Shown here: piece after piece, positions 1-10,975 of the stretch | How the letters are laid out: each line of letters begins with the position of its first letter | How positions within the stretch are numbered: position 1 is the stretch's first letter | NCBI GenBank assembly: GCA_029959195.1 | Contig: CP114117.1 | Location: 2,480,001-2,544,000, forward strand | Source: Dictyophora rubrovolvata | Taxonomy: Eukaryota > Basidiomycota > Agaricomycetes > Phallales > Phallaceae | Direction: 5' to 3' | Length of the DNA: 64,000 nucleotides | Notes under the pieces: model-generated | The model's database searches: none | What the model saw: the letters and a program-made list of their open reading frames with translations, nothing else | What the model was told of the DNA's origin: nothing | Program-made: the position numbers and the translations under genes

Positions 1-396
1 AGACCACAGTACACAGCACATTGCACAGGTTAAAGGGTTGATGATGCGCCGGGAGGGTGTTTGAGGGAGAGCTGCCACCTGGATGTCGGTTTGGTGGACT
101 GTAGGAGCCTCAACACTGATTTGGGTCGATAACGTGATTCCGGGAGGTGCAGGGGGAATTCCCTGTTTAATGATGGTTTTTAATGCACTAATGCTTTTAA
201 TAAATCAAATAGTTTTCAGCATAGATACAGATTATATGCAGTATAATTCACACTTACCCAGTTGGTTCTTGACCCTCGGTGAGAATAGCTTGTTGAAGGT
301 CTTCTACTGTCTTTTCTCTACTATTTTAGAAGTGGCAACAGTGCCTGAAGGTGGTGCACTGGGTTGGCTTCGAGTGGAACGAGGTTGACGAGGCAT
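1..396 (-). CDS. possible partial gene at left edge, function unknown
   Basis: An ATG at 396 on the minus strand opens a Pro/Ser/Thr/Arg-rich N-terminus (begins MPRQPRSTRSQPSAPP). After a frame change or intron, the text reads TVEDLQQAILTEGQEPTG up to a good GTAAGT donor near 253. Past an acceptor near 165 it continues as GIPPAPPGITLS and runs off the left edge. The composition suggests a low-complexity N-terminus, possibly of a Gag-like or regulatory protein, but I recognise no domain. The exon structure is a guess. Confidence 0.25.
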
Positions 397-955
397 GGTT
401 GTTGTGGAAAGCTCAACGGGGCGTTTGACCAAGACTCCAAACTATGTCTCACTGTAGTATATCGAACTTCACTGTTTTTCACTGGAACACAATATTTTTT
501 TCTTAAGTCCGGACAACCCGAGCCTGAGGATGTGGACTAAAATTGGATTGTATTTATTATTAATTTGCATTTAAAATCATTATTTATCATCGATTTCCAA
601 TAATGGCCATCGCTGGCCATCACTGGACACTGGGTCCGTCAGTAGATATTAACGTACTCCAGTAATTTTTGTATTCTAGCAGTTGTCTGTCTGCATTTGG
701 TGCCGATATATTCTGACCTGTATTTCTTTTTAAATCCGACCCTTGCCGTGATGGCCGATGTTCACTAATTATTAGTACTCGCGGTTCGGAGTCCTTGAAG
801 TGCATGATTAGTCTGAATGTTTTATTATTATTTGAATGTGACTTGATTGTTGTAACAGATGTGTAATGTGCAACAGATAATTTCGCACAATATTCGTTAA
901 ATAAATCGAATTAGAATAAAGCTATTCAACTGTGAGTGTGTTTCAAGTGTGTCAA
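397..955. other. gap without recognised gene
   Basis: This is AT-rich sequence between a possible left-edge gene and the 3' end of an F-box gene. I see no conserved protein, tRNA or repeat in it. Confidence 0.5.
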
Positions 956-2341
956 TCAAATGAGTATGCGCTTACATTCTTCATCCACGACAATCTCTAT
1001 ATTCAGCTGTCCGTCCGTTTCGGAGCATAGAGCTTGCAAAGCCTCCTTGTCGTCGGGTGACATGAATTTGCAGTTGATAAATTTTGCACAAGTCAGCTTT
1101 CCACCATTCAAAGTAGATCTGTTCCATAAAATTTCGCGTATCATCTTGTAATCGACAATATGAAAAGATGTGTTTCGTATAATGACAGACGAGAGTTGGG
1201 GGAAAAGCATAAACTCTGAATCCGAGTCGCTTCCTTCAACCCTTTCCAAAAGCGGCCAATGCGCTAATGGGAGAAGATGAAACGTTAGTTGTTCGATTTC
1301 TTTGAAACGCATGAAACACTGGAGCTCTGAATCATTATCAGCAACTTCGTTCCAACTGCCCAAGCCCAAAGAACGCAAAGGTGGCGTCCCTCCTTTCGTA
1401 AGAAGCTGGACAACTTGCGACAATGGGGGCCCCATTCTGACAATTATGGACAGTTTTTCGATACATGGTAGATGTAAAGATCGGAGAACTTCAGTGTACC
1501 GGGTTCCTATGAATGCGAAGCTTAATTCTTTGAGACTGGGCAGAAGAACTGATGAAGGAAATTTGAGCACGGGAGGTTCGAGTGCATAGGTGTCATATAT
1601 GCAGAATTCAAAAGTTGTCAGGTTGCATGCTTGACACAAAAATGACAAGTCAGTGACCTGGGCGACGTCCGTTATGTATAAGCCTGTCAATGTTTTGAGA
1701 GACTCGGGTATTAGGGATGAAATAGATATCATGGAAAGGATTGTTCGGCTTGTGTTAAGGTCTAGATCTTCGAGATTTGGAGCAATGATGCAATTGGATA
1801 GGCATTTTGTAAATTCCTGTTGCGATAGTTGTGAAGGTATGTCGAAACCACTGACATCAAGGTGTTTGAGAAGCGGGGCGTAGAGGTGACGAGAACCGCC
1901 CTGGGCGGCGGTGGCAGTGAGTCGGTTGAAGATGATATAAGGGAATAGTGAAGAGAAATGACCTCTCAGAGCCGAAACGCGATGAAGGTTATCAAGCACT
2001 CGATCAACAAATTCTTCATATCGGTGTGCGGGAGTCAGCTTGGGATGTTTAGGGGATGGTAAGATTATCGTCAGAGGCAAATTTCCCGATTTTTCCAGAA
2101 ATAAGTCAAAAATAAAGATAGGACCTCCTTTGAATTTACGTCCCAAGCAGACGAGTTGCCATAGACTTGGGGTAAGATAGGCTATTTCGCGCCATCGCCG
2201 ACATACTTGCAGGAAGAGTAATGGACCGACTTTGGGAGAGATTGGATCTGTTTCTGAAGGGAGACAGTGTATGAATACTTGGCTAAGAAGTTCCGATGGG
2301 AGTTCAGAGAAAACGTCGATGCTGTTCGACTTTAGTTCCAT
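956..2341 (-). CDS. F-box protein (intronless, 461 aa)
   Basis: A single uninterrupted 461-residue frame. Residues about 11-62 (SELPSELLSQVFIHCLP, then a Leu-rich stretch and the QVCRRWREIAYLTPSLWQ end) match the F-box-like motif of the large basidiomycete F-box families. F-box proteins bind Skp1 and recruit substrates to SCF ubiquitin ligases. The rest is Leu-rich with irregular repeats (for example LEDLDLNTS, SLKTLTGLYITD, LPSLKELSFAF), typical of the substrate-binding half. The start is chosen because the F-box follows it directly. The substrate is unknown. No introns are needed, which is common in this expanded family. Confidence 0.85.
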   Translation of the reverse strand: MELKSNSIDVFSELPSELLSQVFIHCLPSETDPISPKVGPLLFLQVCRRWREIAYLTPSLWQLVCLGRKFKGGPIFIFDLFLEKSGNLPLTIILPSPKHPKLTPAHRYEEFVDRVLDNLHRVSALRGHFSSLFPYIIFNRLTATAAQGGSRHLYAPLLKHLDVSGFDIPSQLSQQEFTKCLSNCIIAPNLEDLDLNTSRTILSMISISSLIPESLKTLTGLYITDVAQVTDLSFLCQACNLTTFEFCIYDTYALEPPVLKFPSSVLLPSLKELSFAFIGTRYTEVLRSLHLPCIEKLSIIVRMGPPLSQVVQLLTKGGTPPLRSLGLGSWNEVADNDSELQCFMRFKEIEQLTFHLLPLAHWPLLERVEGSDSDSEFMLFPQLSSVIIRNTSFHIVDYKMIREILWNRSTLNGGKLTCAKFINCKFMSPDDKEALQALCSETDGQLNIEIVVDEECKRILI

Positions 2342-2970
2342 GGGTGGTGAGGCAACGTCACGGGCTTTGTTTGCGTTTATTTGTACGCGTTGACGCAGTA
2401 CTCAAATCCTACAACATCTTGATACTATTAGGAGGAAATGTTAGTGGATATTATTGAAAGGGATGACGTTTTGTCTTGCGAATTAACTCAGTTTGTAAAA
2501 AGGAATATAACGCGGAACTCAAGGCTGTTGGTCCATGCCTATGCCCTGAGCGACTAGACTTAAATTGACCACGTATCGACTTTTCTTGTAATTATCCTGT
2601 GGATTTGCAAACTTGAATTGAGTCTCAAGTCTTTGAATATAATCCGAGAAGTGTCCGAAGTGATTACACCTGAAGACCTGCAGTAACCCATGAATTCAAG
2701 ATGCGACTGAACTGTCCGGGCCTCAGGCCTCAGGCTCCAATGGCGCATGTTTATAGCTAGTAACGCGGGTTTATCTATCGATTGCCAGTGGCCTTCAATG
2801 TTCCGGTGCGGTTTAAGTTTGATTTAAGTACGAGAAAATTGCGAGAAAACCATTGTGTGACGCACGTGACATCCAAAGGTACCCCACTGACATGCACCAC
2901 ATTTGTATTCAGTAGCGATTGAGCTGGGAAAAGTGGATCTTCCTCGTGTTTCGGATTATGGATTTGGGTT
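2342..2970. other. intergenic gap between divergent genes
   Basis: This lies between the starts of the F-box gene (-) and the DUF2235 gene (+), so it should contain both promoters. I see no clear TATA box or repeat. Confidence 0.4.
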
Positions 2971-4781
2971 ATGAGACAGCCTAGCTGCACAACTTTTTCC
3001 GCCATGGAATTACCACCATCTGCAACCATCCCACCAAACCATGCACAGCGCACAGTTGTCCTATGTTTCGACGGGACGCAAAACCAGATCTCTAACCATG
3101 TATGTTATCTATTTCTGCATTCAAAAAAGCTGTATAGATCACCAATGTCTCCTATTTTTTTTCTGTCTCTGATAGCTCTCCAATGTCGCAAGGTTGTTCT
3201 CCCTTCTCGAACGAGGAGACCCAATGCGACAGTTGGTGTACTATCAAACAGGCATTGGCACATACACTTCGTCTAGCTTGACAAAAGGACCTGTGTTGTC
3301 GAGAATTTCAAAGACACTTGATTCCATGTTTGCCCATTCTATTGCAGGGCACGTTCAAGGTAAGTTACACCTGTGTTCTCAATAATAATTGGTGATTTCT
3401 GAAAGGTTATTTCATAGAGGGTTACCGTTATCTCATGGATAATTGTGCGTTTAAGTGAAGCTGGGTAACTTACATGTTCGGAACTTATCATCATAACAAT
3501 TAGATCTCGCTGGTGATCGCATCTGTATATTTGGATTCTCCCGAGGCGCATATACAGCTCGAGCACTTACTGCCATGCTCCAGAAAGTCGGTCTGCTGCA
3601 GCGGGGAAACCATCGACACGTGAGCACCAGGGCGAGTACCACATACTACGCAAACCTAAAACTTCACTTGCATTATCAGATCCCATATGCATGGGAAGCG
3701 TATACTCTAACGTCGGAAGTGGGATGGAGGCGCGCTGGAGACTTCAAAAGATTCTTCGGGATGGAGGTAGACATAGAGTTTGTCGGTGTATGGTATGTCT
3801 GCGTTTCAATCACGCTTGTACTTTGGATACGTGATTCATTATCATAACTCCTTCCAGGGACTCCGTGGGCTCTTTAGGCTTGAACCGTTTTTTGCCTTTC
3901 ACCACAAGTAATACCACGATCAAGACAGTTCGTCACGCGCTGGCATTAGATGAGAGGAGGGCACGCTTCAAGGCTAATGTGTGGGGTGTGCGTGCGTCTG
4001 CTCAAGACAAGTCTTTTGAGAGAACAGAGTCTGCGAGGAAAGAGATGCCAGACCAGCAAGACGACGATAGTAGACTCGTTGCCTTGGAACGCATGTGTAT
4101 CCTCACTTCAAAACAACAGATTCAGACGAATGTTTTAGAAGTATGGTTTGCTGGATGTCACTCTGGTGGGTGGTAGCAACACGACTCCTTGTCTGGCAAA
4201 GCAAACGTATCACGTCTGCACAGATGTTGGCGGAGGAAACACATCTACATCTGCTAGGCATGCCTTATCCAGAATTACACTTCGATGGATGGTACGCCAA
4301 TACTTTGTTGCGAACACAGGTATAATGTTCAAAGAACATGCTCTACGTGAGATTGGACTGGATCCCACTACATATGTTGTATCCTGTGGTTCTTCCCCGG
4401 CTTCCTCCCGTAACCAGCGTTGCCGATAAAGATGGCGTTCTGTCAGAAGAGGAGGAGGATCTGTTGGATTTAAGATACGAGATTACTGACGAACTGCGGA
4501 AAAACCCACTCTGGTGGATTTTGGAGATCCTACCGTCGAGGTATAGGTATCAAGAGGTGGATGGCATCTGGAGAAAGAAAATCAAGTAAGTTCTGTCGAA
4601 TGCCGAAGAAATGTATCATTCTTAAAAAAAATAAAATAGAATGAACCTCGGAGGGCCCCGAGAAGTGACTGGTCAAGTCACCCATGGATTACTTGCACAT
4701 AGAACCGTCAAACAGAAGGCAGAGAGTTCGCGATACATTCCAAAAGCTCATCTGAGAGTTGGTTCTATGTGGGTTGACTGA
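2971..4781 (+). CDS. DUF2235 domain protein (Tle1-type alpha/beta hydrolase), apparent frameshift
   Basis: Exons I can place: 2971-3099, 3176-3359, 3406-3444, 3504-3619, 3680-3792, 3858-4165, 4224 to about 4590, then a last exon from about 4640 to the stop at 4781. Motifs appear in the family order: VVLCFDGTQNQ near the N-terminus, the nucleophile elbow GFSRGAYTARAL, EFVGVWDSVGSLG, and EVWFAGCHSDVGGG with catalytic-type Asp and His. The family includes phospholipase effectors of the Tle1 type in bacteria; the role in fungi is unknown. The start could also be the Met at 3004. Between GLDPTT and LYPVVLPRLPP (about 4367-4380) the frame changes without room for an intron, so the gene is frameshifted here or the base calls are wrong. 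The downstream frame stays well conserved to the end. Confidence 0.8.
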
Positions 4782-5306
4782 TAACGTGGCGCCACATATA
4801 GAATCCTTCATTGTGTCAAAAGTGACATGCGGCTGATTGCTTCGTGCAAAGCAAAGACAATAGTTGGATCAAGGTTTTGGGTGCCTACCAAGAGAAGTTG
4901 TTGAATTGAGTTTGTACTTTTTTTATAGTTTCACACGTTGTATTCCCCTATCTATTGAATAACGATTTTCTGTTGACTAAATAATTCAAGAGTCCCGCAC
5001 CGAGATAATCATCCGTCGACCTGCACGGGCCAGCTCTAGCGTCGCCGCGTCGTTGGCAGAGATCCCGCTGGTTGTGGACACGGATAGGATTCTTCAATCA
5101 CGCGCTAACCGACTGGCATAAGAAACCTTGGCGGTCAGTTGACGTCCGGTTCAATAAGTAGTCTCTAGGTAGCAATGAGACCTTGAGGCCTTGAAGCCTG
5201 GAGGACGATCGAGACGAATGTGTCTCGCTCCTGACCACTCTACGCGAAAAATATTACGATAGCATTATTGCATAGTCCTGCAGATAGTGGTTAAACAATG
5301 TTAGAA
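4782..5306. other. convergent intergenic gap
   Basis: This separates the 3' ends of the DUF2235 gene and the FAD monooxygenase. It is somewhat GC-richer near 5000-5220. No gene or RNA is recognised. Confidence 0.4.
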
Positions 5307-7086
5307 TCATATATTAACATCTCCCAGAACAGGAGATAGACGATCTAAGCTGCCTTTCAGCATCGATAAAGCAAGCTCGGCGTCTTGTTCCGGGGTGCTT
5401 GTCCATATCCAGTCCCATTGCTTGGAAATACATGCAGCCAATTCTGGGTAATCGTTCCCCGGTGGACCATTAAACTCGTATAAACGTCCCGCATCTCGAG
5501 ATCCCTGCAAAACAAGGGAGGCTAGTGGCTTCCGAATTTGTTCGTAAGCTTTTAGTGCCTCCGGAAGCGTTTCAAGGGTAGTCAGAGAACTTCCGAGTAA
5601 TTCAGAGAGGATATATGCGTCCTATTAGGAAAATTTTGTTCAGAGAAATGGAACAGTCCAGAATTACGGATGCATTTTACTTCAATGGCTTGACCGGCAC
5701 CAGCACCTTGGTGAGGTGTCATTGCATGTGCCTAAATATCTAAGATGAACGCAAATGTATGAAAATTGGATTAGACGTACAGCATCTCCGAGAAGAGCGA
5801 CATGACTGTCAACATATGCTGGGAGAGGTTGCAATTGATGTATGGCCCACCGTGTCGGAGACTGTATACACTAGAACAACATAGAATGCTTAACATGGAT
5901 AAAATTAACGAAGACGAACTTACTCGTAACATATTCTCAACTTCAGGCTCCCAAAGGCTATAACAGTCTAATAATTCCTTTTGTGGCACTTCGGTAACCC
6001 ATTCACCATCGTAGAGTGTTCCCTCCTTCGACGGGTCGGAAGCAAAAGTTACGACATTGACTACACTTCCTTGCGAAATAGAATAACTAACAACATGCTA
6101 TCATAAGCATTCAGTTATCTTTCTTGATTGAAATAAACTCAAATAAACAAACAAACTTTATTCTTACCACAGTACTAGAGGAATAGATTATCGATTTTGT
6201 GTAATCACAAGAAGGCCACGGGACTGACCATCATCGGTGAATGTATGGTCCTGTGAGGGTTTCCCTCGACATCTCTAGGCATATTTTCTACCGGTATCAA
6301 ACCTCTGTAGGCGATAGTCCCGCTAAAAACTGGCTCAATTGCGTCTAGAAACGCGGTTTTGCCCGTCTTTGTAGCAAGATTTCGATACATTTCAGCTCGG
6401 ACCACAGATTTAATACCATCACATCCAATAAGAACATCACAAGTTGCAACGGAATTGTCTTGGAATTGTAATTGGATTGGTCCCTTCGGTGTTTCCTGCG
6501 TGTAGGACAGGACGCGTTTGTGAAAGTGAGCCACGTTTTTGGGAAGACATTTTATAAAGATGTCAAGAAATTCAGCTCGATGAAATCGGATACAGCCGTC
6601 TAGAAATGATTTCATTTAAGGGGATCAAATGACTTATGCATTATGGAGCGTTGAAACATACAGGGCATCTCAGCTAAAAGAAATCGAAAGCCTTCTGTGG
6701 GTTGATCGGATCGTCTAAAATCAAATCCAATTCCTGATGGAAGTGTGCTCATGAGTTAGAAATTGGCTAATTGAAATAGAGAAAGACATTACCAAAGACA
6801 GCACTAGGCGGTGCATGAGCAATTTTCGATGCTTCCCTATCGAGGTCTAACAGCTGGAGAATTCGCCATGTTTTTGCCCAGATCATTACACCAGCTCCGA
6901 TTTCTTTAAATTGAGCAGCAGCTTCATACACATCCACTTTGATATCGGAAAAGCGAGATAAAGCAACCGCGAAGCAAAGTCCTCCAATGCCTCCGCCGCT
7001 GCCAATTCCCAGTCATTAATTTTACATTTCAACATGAAAAGAGCGGAAAAGACTCACCATATTGCTACTCGGAACTTGTGACTCAT
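5307..7086 (-). CDS. FAD-dependent monooxygenase (salicylate hydroxylase-like)
   Basis: A multi-exon gene. Exon 1 (7086-7058) encodes MSHKFRVAI and splices over a 59 nt intron to give the Rossmann motif RVAICGGGIGGL. Next come KVDVYEAAAQFKEIGAGVMIW, the conserved IGCDGIKSVVR segment and, near 5800-5660, the FAD ribityl motif LLGDA plus AHAMTPHQGAGAGQAIE. This is the class A flavoprotein hydroxylase pattern (FAD_binding_3), which uses NAD(P)H and O2 on small aromatic substrates. The C-terminus ends RLSPVLGDVNI. All three flavin motifs are present, so the gene looks functional. The substrate cannot be told from sequence. No secretion signal is seen, so a cytosolic enzyme is inferred. Confidence 0.85.
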
Positions 7087-7465
7087 GTAAGATAGTTAAG
7101 GAAAGATCGCCTAAAAGACAACCCATGATATTATGGGAATTCGTTGCTCATTTGCCGTTGGCCGCATCTGAAGGCGCTTCTTCAGTAACTTTCACGTCAC
7201 ATGTCACCGGCACCGGTTCACCCAGTACTTGCCAGTGCTTCCTTTGTAAAGGCAGAATGCGATGCATTGATTTTCAGTTTCATAGGTCGTGAAGAGCTTG
7301 TTAAAGTATAAAATTTTGCTTCAAACTCTTTTGCTTTCAACATCACACATTTTTGCTCAACTATCTTACCTTCAGCCATTTTGTCTTTTGACGTGTCTTT
7401 AGTAGGTGTACCTGGTGGTACCATCCCTGCCCATCTTCAGATCAGCAAAGCGCTTTGCACCATAT

Positions 7466-7732
7466 TTAACTCAGACGACTTTGCACTAGCTCATTCTCAA
7501 AGTGGAAGTCTGGATCTTTACCCCGCCGAGTCGGGAAAGGAAGCTTCCAAAGAACAGTGGGCCTATTCAACGAATTCATCAAGTACACTTGCGGAATGCG
7601 ACCTGGGATTGCTAAGTAGATGCGAACAGCACTATCCAATGGAAGACCAAAGTCTCTAATGTTAAGATAAAATCCAATAATGAACTTGATCTTCACTTCA
7701 AGCTCGCCGATGGGACGATTGAAAATCTTCAT
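7466..7732 (-). CDS. orphan reading frame, unrecognised
   Basis: An 88-codon frame with coding-like composition (starts MKIFNRPIGELEVKIKF) lies in the 1.3 kb between the monooxygenase and uS13m. It may be an exon of a larger or decayed minus-strand gene covering about 7220-7975, because neighbouring minus-strand frames are also open. I recognise no domain and could not build a spliced product. The rest of 7087-8405 holds nothing I can support. Confidence 0.22.
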   Translation of the reverse strand: MKIFNRPIGELEVKIKFIIGFYLNIRDFGLPLDSAVRIYLAIPGRIPQVYLMNSLNRPTVLWKLPFPTRRGKDPDFHFENELVQSRLS

Positions 7733-8405
7733 CTTTTTCTTGTACAGCGACCCGGATTGGGTTTAGCGATTCGTAACTACCCTGTCTTCACCGCGTGAAA
7801 CATACACATATTCGTCAGTTTGGGGAGGGCCGGCCCCGAGTCTAAGAGGAAGATGGCTGCCAATAGACTTTGTTCTAACATAGAATATCATGGTACCTCT
7901 GCACGACATACTACTGCACAATTGGGGCATGATTATATATATCAGGCCATTACATTGGATTAAAGGAAAGCCCAATTGATTCGGATTGAATTTCGGAGAG
8001 AATTATGTGCACTAGTAGTATTCTACTTGACAGATGTTTTCGGAAGGACAAACTTGAACAATTTGTTTGAACGGTGGATTAGGGAGCAGGAGATTTCATG
8101 CTGTGAAAATAATACTTACTCATATGTGCTCGGCGAGTCAGAGAATGAGTACACGTTCATAGCGATGCTTTTCTTTTGGGAACCTGCAGAACCCTCAGAA
8201 CCATCAGCCTGTCGGCCTAACGGGCTTGCCACCTAAACCATACTGTGGATCCCAACCTCCGAAAGATAAAAACAGTGTTGGACAGACTCCTGCCATTCGT
8301 CAATTCGTCCGTGGTAAGTTTTGGACCCGGACGTCTGTTACTAACTTCGTGGCATGAGTGTGACATGGTACTGTCACGCTCAAGAAAAGTTAGCAAGAGA
8401 CTGGA

Positions 8406-8948
8406 ATGGTGCATATTCTGGGTGTTCCACTTCCGGAATCCAAATACACTAAGGTATACTTCAACTACGTTTATGGCTCGCAGATCTCAAAATTTATTTT
8501 CCAGGATGCCTTGACACTTTTCTACGGAATCGGTCGGCATACCGCTGCACGACTATGTGCCCGTTTCCAAATCCATAACCGTTCTCGCGTCCGTGATTTA
8601 ACGAATAACCAAATAACCCAAATAACATCGCTTCTCTCATCTCCATCAACAACACCCATAATTCCTACGTTTCGTCTTGCACCGCCAGATTTCCGTCCTC
8701 CGGTTGTAGCGCCTGCTCTTCAAGAGCTTTCGCAGCGTCAGAAACAAGGTTTGAAGAAAGAACCTCTGAAGGAGCTCAAGATTGAAACAGAACTGAGGAG
8801 AGAAGTACGCGAGAACATTGCCCATCATCGTATAATTGGAACATACGTTGGCAAACGACATGCGATGAATCTACCCGTCCGTGGACAGAGGACGAAGTCG
8901 AACTCTCGTACAGCTAGAAAACTTAACAGGATCGAACGGAGAGGTTGA
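8406..8948 (+). CDS. mitochondrial ribosomal protein uS13m
   Basis: Exons 8406-8453 and 8505-8948 give 163 residues. After [16 protein letters not shown] the protein reads [20 protein letters not shown], then the S13 helical part. The C-terminus ([18 protein letters not shown] followed by [16 protein letters not shown]) is the signature rRNA-binding tail of bacterial-type S13, as in yeast Sws2. It belongs to the small subunit of the mitoribosome, at the head near the P site. The 51 nt between the exons has GT and AG ends and no stop in frame, so an unspliced reading also stays open (180 aa). The join fits the family better because it places FYGIG directly after the short N-terminal strand. 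A central insertion rich in Pro and Gln (about residues 80-120) is longer than in bacterial S13. Confidence 0.9.
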   Translation: MVHILGVPLPESKYTKVYFNYVYGSQISKFIFQDALTLFYGIGRHTAARLCARFQIHNRSRVRDLTNNQITQITSLLSSPSTTPIIPTFRLAPPDFRPPVVAPALQELSQRQKQGLKKEPLKELKIETELRREVRENIAHHRIIGTYVGKRHAMNLPVRGQRTKSNSRTARKLNRIERRG

Positions 8949-10540
8949 AAAAGCGCTTCTCAACGTTGCGAGCAAAACTGCTTGTTATATCTATGTACCC
9001 TAACTAATTGCAATCTGTGACATGGGCCACGACGTCCGTTCAATCATAATAACAATGCAAAATGACAACGGAACGAAACACGGGGTCACTGGTTATGGTG
9101 AAGTCCTGTCCAATTAGTGTTTCTCCTCACGGGTTCCTTGTATGGGACCATATATGTTAACTTGGTTCGACTTTATCTTATTAAATCAAATCTTCAACTT
9201 CTTTGGATGTCGCTTGCATGAATTCGCCTTCTGTTTTGCGCAACATTGATACAAAAGACTTTTCAGAGGCTATCGTCATGCGCATGCCACGTGAGCAGGA
9301 TCTGGCGATATGAGTTCAGGAAGTGTTGGCCGTCGGACAAAATCCGTTTGAATATCAATGTTCAGTGTATAAAATATTTCCATAAACCACATTCAACTCA
9401 AAAATCGAAGTTTTCTATCAAAAGTTAGGGAGACCTATTTGTCTCTTTAAGAAAAGGCACGTTATCCTACGTTATCCTTACCTTTTTGACACTATAAATG
9501 ACTCGGATTGCAACGGTGACCAGCGATCAGTGACCCTTCAAGCCAATTTAACCACAGATCAATGTCAAAGGTTGGAACAAGGAATATAATACTTTTTATT
9601 GTGAGTTCTCGATATATCACTATCTTATATTGTGTCCTAATTGATTTCAAGAGCGATGAACGCTGAATTGTCAGCTGCGCGAGCGTGGTACTAACTGCTC
9701 TTGAGTCTCGATTCTAATGTGTCTGTACTAGATGACCTGCTCGACACCTTTCACCTAGTATATTCTCGATGCCAACTCTTTGTGATGTATAGGCCGCGGC
9801 ACACATCATGACATTACTCCAGTCACGGTATTTTCCTGTAGATTCTAATTTCCTGCCATTTTCCATCCATCCTGATTTTATGTGAACACTTATAAACGTC
9901 AAGTTATGATACGGACGAGCGTGTAATGGCGCGGGCGCTGTTGAGCTTCACATGTTGCCGAAGCCTTGGTGGTACGCTTTATACCGATACTTGAATTACT
10001 CTTCCAGCGGTGGTGATACTTCCGATTCTTCCACCGCATACGTGGCCCCTTCGCATCAGTCTGATATCGGTACGCAAAGTCCCAAAAAGTCAATATATAA
10101 CGTCATCGTTAAACACACATAGAATCACTATCTTTTGTTCTAAAAGCCAATATCTCACTACCAACGAGGACTCATCGGCCCCTTTCTCAAGATTCATTAT
10201 CGACCGATGTATGTTTACTTCTGAGTAACTCGAAATATTGCTGATCAAAATTCTCGCAAACAGAACCCAAACTCACAGAAGTGGCAATTAACACCTGTGA
10301 CTGTGCAACCGGGTCAACCAGGAATTGAGGTCAAGAGCCTACCGTATTCGGAATTTCAATGGCAAAAATCTCCTCACGATGCCTAGCGAAAAATCCACTG
10401 GGGGACACTAACGTATATATTGGATACCAACATGAAACAGCCGATCAAATCGTTTCATACCAGCGTGTACGCTTTTTACTTAGGCTGATCGCATCGAACT
10501 CATGACCGGGTTGTCTAGTGGACCGTAACCTTGCAGTCTT
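8949..10540. other. gap without recognised gene
   Basis: About 1.6 kb, AT-rich, with only short open frames and no conserved motif. It separates uS13m from the transposon island. Confidence 0.4.
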
Positions 10541-10544
10541 CCGG

Positions 10545-10680
10545 CGTTTACACCATTCAAAACACTGGCACCAACACATATCTTGGCTGCGACACCACTA
10601 GTGCTATCGTAGGTGATGGTTTAGTTGGATTGTCAACGGTCTTCAAATGGAATCTTCAAAGTGTTGGAGGCTGTGCCTGG
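10545..10680 (+). pseudogene. beta-trefoil (ricin-B lectin-like) gene fragment
   Basis: The plus strand reads VYTIQNTGTNTYLGCDTTS, which resembles the first strand pair of fungal ricin-B-type beta-trefoil lectins (typical wording YTIxNxxTGTYLG). The stretch ends near a copia element that begins at 10740, and nothing homologous resumes after that element at 17903. It is best read as a fragment of an older gene. The family call rests on one short motif. Confidence 0.35.
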
Positions 10681-10739
10681 TCGTAAGTAGTAGGCCGTGC
10701 TTTCGACGTTTTTAACGTAGTAATAACCATCGTATGATG

Positions 10740-10958
10740 TGTTAGAATCCGGCGCACTAAGCGCCAGTATCACGCCCTACACGCGTAGTACAAGCGCGTC
10801 ACCTCTCCCCTAGTCGTCGTTACCGACCACTAGGGAAGAGGTGAGTAAACCACATCGATACAATAACATAGCGTACTTACACACCTGTAGACTAATTAAC
10901 TTACAGGTAATACTAGTCGTCGTTACCGACCACTAGGGAAGAGACTAATTAACTTACA
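10740..10958 (+). repeat. 5' LTR of Copia-1 with internal direct repeat
   Basis: This 219 bp LTR starts TGTTAGAATC and ends ACTTACA, next to GGTTATGGGCCC. It contains a 94 bp segment (10740-10833), a 79 bp segment (10834-10912), then a second direct copy of about 31 bp (CTAGTCGTCGTTACCGACCA and onward) before the end. Confidence 0.85.
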
Positions 10959-10975
10959 GGTTATGGGCCCCGAAC
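10959..10975 (+). promoter_or_regulatory. primer-binding site, half-tRNA iMet type
   Basis: GGTTATGGGCCC directly follows the LTR. It is complementary to the anticodon-stem region of eukaryotic initiator tRNA-Met (CUGGGCCCAUAACC). Drosophila copia is known to prime from a cleaved half of this tRNA at the same sequence. The young element in this window has the same site at 23366. Confidence 0.75.
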
